Below are positions 58,472-64,000 of a DNA stretch of 64,000 bases, one piece after another. The notes under the pieces were generated by a model. That model saw only the letters and a program-made list of their open reading frames with translations. It ran no database searches and was not told the DNA's origin. Origin of the DNA: Welwitschia mirabilis. Taxonomy: Eukaryota > Gnetophyta > Gnetopsida > Welwitschiales. The stretch's first letter is position 1; every line of letters begins with the position of its first letter. The DNA lies in NCBI GenBank assembly GCA_051453625.1, contig JBOZIK010000001.1, positions 269,101,379-269,165,378 on the forward strand, given 5' to 3'. A program made the position numbers and the translations under genes.

Positions 58472-58650
58472 TGTTGAGAATGAGAAAGCAAGAAAAATAA
58501 AGCAAGATTTTTCCCAAGATTAAAATTTTATTTTTCCCTTCTCTTACAATAAAGGGCTTGCCTTTAAAGGCAAGTATATCACTAGGGTTTCACTAGGGTT
58601 AACTTGCTCTCCTTAGTGTATAACCAAGGTATGCATTATAAGTCTTAATA
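58472..58650 (-). repeat. Short 3' LTR of the copia element
   Basis: TG at 58472 (tgttgagaatgag) to 'cttaata' at 58650, where the expected final CA appears mutated to TA. It is 179 bases long. It contains the perfect 18-bp palindrome CTTGCCTTTAAAGGCAAG at 58557-58574. The adjacent tract 'ttctcccctta' (58652-58662) is the complement of a polypurine tract. Confidence 0.6.
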
Positions 58651-59039
58651 ATTCTCCCCTTAATATGAGAATATGCTTTATTTTTAAAAAAAAAGCAGAG
58701 TGCTTGAAGAAAACCATTAGAAATGTGGCCTGCTATAAAGCCTTCTTAAATAAGTTGTTATGTAATAAGACTAATTATTAAAGATGTAGTCAATTTACTG
58801 CTACACATCCATGGCAGATAGGACTATCATGCGCATTGTACATCCAAATAATATGAATGTATTACACATACCATGGTACTAGGGAAAAAGTATACTACGC
58901 ATCCCAGAGTACTAGGATTCAAGACCAACTTTGAATAGAAACTTAAAAATCAAATGAAGTCTATAATGTACAAGATTAAAAAGGATTTTGAATTAACTCT
59001 CTATTAGTCTAATTTCAGATTGAAAGTGCTAGAATTTCT

Positions 59040-59480
59040 TTTGACAAAGTGGTTTTTTAAGGAGATCAACGGTTTGCTTTATAGTCAAATAATATATATG
59101 CATAATAAGTTTATTTTGTATGAGTTTCCTAATTTGGTGGATGCAATATAAAACTTTTTATCCTATCATAATGCACTAGATTTTTTATTATGCAAATTAC
59201 TGACTCATTGTTGATGAAAATCTATATTTCCTTTTTCTATTTTAAGTTCACTACTTTTAATAATGTTCTTGTCCATTCAATTTCTCTACATGCCTTAAAA
59301 TTAGCTATATATTCTACCTCAGCACAATATCATTCTATAGTTTTTTGATACTTTAATCACCAAGACAAGGGTGATGTCCCCAAGAACATGATATACCCTA
59401 ACGTTGATAATGAAGTATTAGTTTATCTAGTGAAATCAAAATCAAAGTATTCCTTCAAGATGAATTAAGAGTTTCTTTTA
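59040..59480 (-). pseudogene. Copia RNase H remnant
   Basis: The minus strand reads, from right to left, TSLSTLGYIMFLGTSPLSW, then YCAEVEYIANFKACREIEW, then IFINNESVICIIKNLVHYDR. These match the STSGY, AEAEY and D-N-x-S-A-I/KNP parts of copia RNase H; the acidic residues are partly replaced. Stops are present. Confidence 0.75.
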
Positions 59481-60370
59481 TAACTTAGATGAGAATATTT
59501 GATCTTCTTGAGGTATCTCATTACTCTCTTTATAGCATTCAAATGAGTAACCTTAGGCACATGAAGATATCTTGACAGTACATTAACAACATATGATATT
59601 TCTAGTCTAGTGTTGGTTATGTATATCATCTTCCTAATATTCTTTATATTTAGTTTTATTTATAAGTTTTAAGTCTTCATTATCTAGTGTCTTACATTTT
59701 TCTCCAAAGATATCACATCTTACTTTACATTCTGTAGTCCAAATTTCTGAATCAATTCTTTGATGTACTTCTTTTATGTTAGGAATATTTCATTCTTTTT
59801 CTGAATAATACTTCATCTAGGTAGAATATTACTAATTGGAGATTAAAAATGTTAAATTCCTCACTTAAAGCAATTTTTGCTCTTTTGATGTCTTCTTCAT
59901 TACTTTTAACTATCAGCATACCTCTACATACACTACTATATATATATAGATTTGCATCCATCAAATTGTATGAATAATGTCAAATTTACGTCCTGTTAAC
60001 TAAATAATCTAAATCTAATAGAATTTAATTAATTTATAATCTTATCATATCATGTTCTTAGTTCTTAGCATATAGAGGCTTGATCAATCTACACACCTTA
60101 TATTCTTTTCCTTTTACTTCAAAACCCTTTGGTTATATTATGTAAATTTCTTCTTTTAAATATCCATGAAGAAAGGTAGCATTTATCTTCAATTCATAAA
60201 GCTTCCATTCTACTTTTGCTACCAAAGTAATTACTATTCTAATGATAGCCCACTTTGTTATGAATGTGAAGACTTCATTATAATCAAGTTCATACTTTTG
60301 TCATAGACCTACAGCAACAAGTTGAACTTTATATTACTCAAGGGTGTTATTTGTATTATATTTATCATAG
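59480..60370 (-). pseudogene. Copia reverse-transcriptase remnant
   Basis: From right to left on the minus strand: YKVQLVAVGL.QKYELDYNE (~60340), WKLYELKINATFLHGYLKEE (~60200), YKVCRLIKPL (~60090), then the catalytic region at about 59925-59945, where one base is missing and the YVDD box cannot be read. GMLIVKSNEEDIKRAKIALSEEF is kept in a 61-codon frame (59779-59964). TRLEISYVVNVLSRYL (~59610) and HLNAIKRVMRYLKK (~59535) end the domain. Confidence 0.8.
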
Positions 60371-60379
60371 AAAACTAAA

Positions 60380-61060
60380 TTTTTAGGTTATGTTATATGT
60401 CCTAATAGAACATCTACCAACTTCCAAATACCATTTTTAATAAGACTGCCATATTCTTCTTGCATAGCTTTTATCTAATGATCATGTTGAATGACATCCT
60501 CAAATGAGGTTGGTTCACCATTAAAGGTTAAGTGTATCTAATCATTATCATCATTATGAGATGTATTTAAGTCATATCTAGTTCTAGTTTCACCCTTTCC
60601 ATCATTACAAACATCCTAGAGAGTAAACTATAGCCAAGTTCTTTAAGTGGTATTAGATTTTTAGTTAGAAAATCCATTGAATTGCAATTGAAACTATGAT
60701 TAAGTATGCTAGAAGCATTAAATTGCTCCATTCCTATAGGTTATAAAGTAAACATAACAATATAAGGAATTAAAGCATTATTAATGGATAAATCTTCCAT
60801 CTCAACTATAGGACACTAAAGATCCAATATGGTTACTGGGATAGAGAAAGGATGAAACTTCAAATAATTAGGCTAAGAATCATTATTTTATGTCTCTATA
60901 AATATGATATCATGAGAAATAATGATGTTATAATGCTTTAGAAGATAAACTCAATAACCCTTCTAGTTGGTTAAATATCCCACAATGGTGCCAATGTGAG
61001 CATGTGCTTCAAATTTGCCATGATGTTCACTTGGGATATGGATGTAGGACTTAAAATCAA
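60380..61060 (-). pseudogene. Copia integrase C-terminal region
   Basis: The minus strand gives GKFEAHAHIGTIVGYLTN (~61010), then VYLLKHYNIIISHDIIFIE (~60930). This is the 'KfD..a...iFlGY....GYrl' and 'i.iSrDv.F.E' pattern after the integrase core. The remainder is the variable linker to RT. Confidence 0.7.
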
Positions 61061-61249
61061 AAATATGAAAATGATATAATTTTGTTTTACATCCATACCA
61101 ATTTTTAGCTTGATATATTTATTTTTTAGAATATTAATCCATATGATTATTGAGATGTACTAGTGGGTTTACTACTTTTCTCCATAAATAGGTTTTGTAA
61201 CTACTAAAATACATCATGAAACATGCCATTGTAGGGATCAAGATCCTAA

Positions 61250-61281
61250 ATGGATGGGTTGGGGGGAGGGAGGGGGTTGAA
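61250..61281 (-). repeat. G-rich tract at the LTR end (repeated at 61841-61871)
   Basis: The plus strand has runs of three to six G (gggttggggggagggaggggg), giving four G-tracts. The same place in the other LTR copies is only moderately C-rich ('ttcaccctccatct', 'ttcacccgactct'), so the tract is expanded here. The two appearances flank a gap and are probably one. Confidence 0.7.
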
Positions 61282-61824
61282 NNNNNNNNNNNNNNNNNNN
61301 NNNNNNNNNNNNNNNNNNNNNNNNNNNNNNNNNNNNNNNNNNNNNNNNNNNNNNNNNNNNNNNNNNNNNNNNNNNNNNNNNNNNNNNNNNNNNNNNNNNN
61401 NNNNNNNNNNNNNNNNNNNNNNNNNNNNNNNNNNNNNNNNNNNNNNNNNNNNNNNNNNNNNNNNNNNNNNNNNNNNNNNNNNNNNNNNNNNNNNNNNNNN
61501 NNNNNNNNNNNNNNNNNNNNNNNNNNNNNNNNNNNNNNNNNNNNNNNNNNNNNNNNNNNNNNNNNNNNNNNNNNNNNNNNNNNNNNNNNNNNNNNNNNNN
61601 NNNNNNNNNNNNNNNNNNNNNNNNNNNNNNNNNNNNNNNNNNNNNNNNNNNNNNNNNNNNNNNNNNNNNNNNNNNNNNNNNNNNNNNNNNNNNNNNNNNN
61701 NNNNNNNNNNNNNNNNNNNNNNNNNNNNNNNNNNNNNNNNNNNNNNNNNNNNNNNNNNNNNNNNNNNNNNNNNNNNNNNNNNNNNNNNNNNNNNNNNNNN
61801 NNNNNNNNNNNNNNNNNNNNNNNN
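61282..61824. other. Assembly gap (543 N)
   Basis: Flanks 61237-61281 and 61825-61871 are the same sequence with one difference, so the gap is probably an unmerged overlap at the G-rich tract. Confidence 0.95.
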
Positions 61825-62118
61825 GGATCAAGATCCTAAAGGGATGGGTTGGGGGGAGGGAGGGGGTTGAATAGGTTTTTAAAATATTCAAATAAACTTA
61901 TGATTGAAAATGTGCTTGAAATTGATCACTAGAAAACTTGTGCATAAAAACTAAAAGTATTTAAAAAAATCAAAATAATAAAAAGGATAAAAATACCGAT
62001 CATATGCACACAAGTTTTATAGTGGTTTAGGAAACCACCTACTCCACTCTCAATTATCAGCTTATCAGCAAGCCTAATCTAGACCCTTATTATGGGTTTA
62101 CTTATAATCTTTATACAT

Positions 62119-62320
62119 AGACTTTTATAGGCCAAGTCTTAACCTTTTCAAACAGACTTTTGTAGGCTAAGTCTTAACCTTTTAAATGGAATTTTATAGG
62201 TTAAGTATTAATCTTTTAAATGTAATATTACGGTTAAGTCTCAACCTTTTTAAATAAACTTTTATAGGATAAGTCTTAACCTTTTTGAATAGACTTTTTT
62301 AGGCTAAGTCTCAACCTTTT
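62119..62320 (-). repeat. 34-35-bp tandem array, six units, inside the LTR
   Basis: Units start at 62119, 62154, 62189, 62222, 62256 and 62291. Each is a version of 'agacttttataggctaagtc' followed by 'ttaaccttttaaat'. The other two LTRs of the family have only one such unit (about 35283 and 41887, as 'gttgagactgagcctata'), so the array expanded in this copy. Confidence 0.9.
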
Positions 62321-62584
62321 ATAAGATGTTGTAGTAATGGTAAAATTCCCTAGTGCATTAATATCACTCGTCCTTTAGCTCAATAATAGTAATGGAGCTC
62401 TTCTCCTATGAATGATATAAATTACAAATAATTAAGTATAATATCTGACCTTGTATGCAAAGATACAACAAATGTCGGCTTGTCCTTAGTCAGGAATGCA
62501 ATGCCAAGCTAGTACAATGATTAATCACAAGTTTTAATCATTCGACAAAAGCTCAAAAAGTTATTTTAGTGATTTCTCTCTTGG

Positions 62585-62593
62585 CTATTTATA
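62585..62593 (-). promoter_or_regulatory. LTR TATA box, minus strand
   Basis: Plus-strand CTATTTATA, complement TATAAATAG, same position as in the other LTRs. Confidence 0.7.
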
Positions 62594-62690
62594 ATGGAAG
62601 CCTTTAGGATTTATTACAATTAAAAACGTGCTTTCAATGACTAGAAAATGATCACCTAAAGGATATAAAATTTTCATTTTCATTTTGTCT

Positions 62691-63135
62691 GGTTGACTCC
62701 TCAAACATCTAGTTGACCCCTCCTAGTGTCGTGACTTAATAAGTCACCCAAGTAAACTATTCAGTTGTCTCAGTTCCTTATAGCTCCATGTCTAGTCAAT
62801 CCCTTAGGGTCCGGTTAACTGCTCAATTGATCACCTGCATATCTATTTGGTTGCCCGCTCATCCTAATAAAAATGCATTTCAATTTTCTACATCAGGTCT
62901 AGTTGATCTCTCAAGTTTCTGGTCAATCCCTTGACAATCGACTTATGGATATCAAGTGCATAAAGCTCAATTTGGGTCAACCCCTTAACAATCTATTTAA
63001 GAGTATTGGTTCTCAAGTTTACAGGTTCAGTCGATCCCTCAAAAGTCCAATTGGCTCCTTTGAATTCAGTTCAATTCTGAGAGTTTACTCTAGATGCGAT
63101 CGATCCCTTGAAAGTCCAATCGACTCTTTAAGAGG
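62691..63135 (-). promoter_or_regulatory. Paired GGGGTYRAC array, minus strand
   Basis: Complementary forms of the motif (GGTTGACTCC, AGTTGACCCC, AATCGACT, GTCGATCCCT and others) recur in pairs through this stretch, including 62691 with 62713 and 63100 with 63120. It is upstream of the TATA box on the minus strand. Several pairs are more eroded than in the other copies. Confidence 0.75.
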
Positions 63136-63289
63136 GTAATTTAACTTGAGAAGTTTTAGTGATCAAAATGTGACATTTCTTACTTCAAGTTCTAACTTAC
63201 AAATGATTAATATTTTTTTCACAAGATACACAAATTTTGTTTCACAAAAAACATTAGTTTAATATTAATTTGCAATACATAATCTAAAA

Positions 63290-63527
63290 ATATCCCTTTT
63301 AATGTTAATGGCAAACATTCCTTAGTTGTAAAATATTAAAATTTGAGAAAACTTTCCATCATGAAATGCCTATTGTTATTTACAAAAATATTAAGCCTTT
63401 TGATATAAAATGAAGACATTTTAATAAGACTTACTTTGTACTAATATTAGAGCAATTTGAGGTGCAAATTTTGTAGAGTTAAGGAAATGCCAAAATGTTT
63501 ATGAAAAACCACATTTATAAGAAGCAA
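63290..63527 (-). other. Purine tract and 3' non-coding region of the second copy
   Basis: Immediately right of the LTR, 'tatcccttttaatgttaatg' is the complement of a purine tract in the family context. The rest matches, as reverse complement, 40520-40760, including 'aataggcattt'. Confidence 0.75.
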
Positions 63528-64000
63528 NNNNNNNNNNNNNNNNNNNNNNNNNNNNNNNNNNNNNNNNNNNNNNNNNNNNNNNNNNNNNNNNNNNNNNNNN
63601 NNNNNNNNNNNNNNNNNNNNNNNNNNNNNNNNNNNNNNNNNNNNNNNNNNNNNNNNNNNNNNNNNNNNNNNNNNNNNNNNNNNNNNNNNNNNNNNNNNNN
63701 NNNNNNNNNNNNNNNNNNNNNNNNNNNNNNNNNNNNNNNNNNNNNNNNNNNNNNNNNNNNNNNNNNNNNNNNNNNNNNNNNNNNNNNNNNNNNNNNNNNN
63801 NNNNNNNNNNNNNNNNNNNNNNNNNNNNNNNNNNNNNNNNNNNNNNNNNNNNNNNNNNNNNNNNNNNNNNNNNNNNNNNNNNNNNNNNNNNNNNNNNNNN
63901 NNNNNNNNNNNNNNNNNNNNNNNNNNNNNNNNNNNNNNNNNNNNNNNNNNNNNNNNNNNNNNNNNNNNNNNNNNNNNNNNNNNNNNNNNNNNNNNNNNNN
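63528..64000. other. Assembly gap to the window end (473 N)
   Basis: N run continuing to the end of the window. The internal part of the second Sirevirus-like copy would start here. Confidence 0.99.

Larger units (their letters stand above)
58472..61230 (-). mobile_element. Ty1/copia element, minus strand, truncated
   Basis: One LTR (58472-58650) with an adjacent purine tract, then to the right RNase H, RT and integrase C-terminal part, all readable on the minus strand in copia order. The 5' half (rest of integrase, protease, gag, 5' LTR) is missing, because the second Sirevirus-like element begins at 61231 within it. The rest may lie beyond the window. RT and RNase H motifs resemble the Tork/Ivana-type group more than Sireviruses. 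Confidence 0.75.
61231..63289 (-). repeat. 3' LTR of the second Sirevirus-like copy
   Basis: Ends (in plus coordinates) at TGTAGGGATCAAG (61231) and CATAATCTAAAA (63278-63289), the complement of the family's TGTTAGATTATG with the outer TG mutated. If the 543-N gap and its 47-base flank duplicate are removed, the length is about 1.47 kb, close to 1462. It holds a copy-specific tandem array (62119-62320), a TATA box (62585-62593, minus) and the paired motif array (62691-63135). Confidence 0.85.
61231..64000 (-). mobile_element. Second Sirevirus-like copy, 3' end only
   Basis: LTR of the same family as 33990-42229, in opposite orientation, with the purine tract and the non-coding 3' region beside it (63290-63527). 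This shows a 3' LTR of an element extending right, not a solo LTR. The window ends in N, so the coding part is not seen. It interrupts the copia element at 58.47-61.23 kb. Confidence 0.8.

Noticed and set aside
61231-63289. Solo LTR
   Set aside because: The purine tract and 240 bases of family-specific internal sequence adjoin its right side, so it is the 3' LTR of a longer element.
1-64000. Intact host gene, tRNA, rRNA or an undescribed multi-gene system
   Set aside because: Both strands were read; all coding similarity found belongs to broken transposable elements, and no tRNA cloverleaf or rRNA segment was recognised.

Overview
This window is plant nuclear DNA, most likely repeat-dense (heterochromatic) chromosome from a flowering plant. 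It is strongly AT-rich and CpG-poor and contains no intact gene. Almost every recognisable stretch is a decayed transposable element: Ty1/copia and Ty3/gypsy LTR retrotransposons, with plant-type tRNA primer sites and LTR promoters, plus one CACTA (En/Spm) DNA transposon. The species cannot be named from the sequence. No bacterial or viral operon, rRNA, tRNA, CRISPR array or intact host gene was found. Thirteen runs of N interrupt the window. At least seven have the same sequence on both sides, so some apparent duplications are unmerged contig ends.

Layout, left to right. 0-1.3 kb: a diverged duplication around a gap. 1.3-9.4 kb: a plus-strand, gypsy-like LTR element with a gag-like region and an unusual acidic Asn/Asp/Glu-rich region, but no reverse transcriptase that I can see. 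9.96-12.15 kb: a minus-strand Athila/Tat-like LTR with primer-binding site and leader. 12.15-12.44 kb: a ~50-bp tandem array. 14.95-15.24 kb: a 76-bp array. 17.0-18.2 kb: copia integrase and RT fragments in permuted order. 19.2-26.6 kb: a CACTA transposon with a broken Tnp2-type transposase followed by a Transposase_24-type region. 27-29.7 kb: poorly resolved sequence including a copia integrase fragment.

29.74-46.80 kb: a minus-strand Athila/Tat-like gypsy element with paired LTRs, gag and protease. A Sirevirus-like copia element (33.35-42.23 kb) has inserted between gag and protease and is bounded by the 5-bp target duplication CACAT. 46.9-50.3 kb: another minus-strand copia element (RNase H, RT, integrase, protease). 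50.7-51.46 kb: a 44-bp minisatellite whose unit is built around a palindrome. 52.86 and 54.98 kb: two minus-strand tRNA-Met primer sites, the second with an LTR. 58.47-61.23 kb: a minus-strand copia element with one LTR, RNase H, RT and integrase. 61.23 kb to the window end: the 3' LTR and inner flank of a second copy of the same Sirevirus-like family, in opposite orientation, inserted into that copia element.

Nothing here is likely to make a working protein: stops and frameshifts are common and several catalytic residues are replaced. The most interesting signal is in the LTRs of the Sirevirus-like family. Their U3 carries paired GGGGTYRAC-type motifs spaced two helical turns apart. Loss of the CpG in the GTCGAC core turns each motif into a WRKY-type W-box core.
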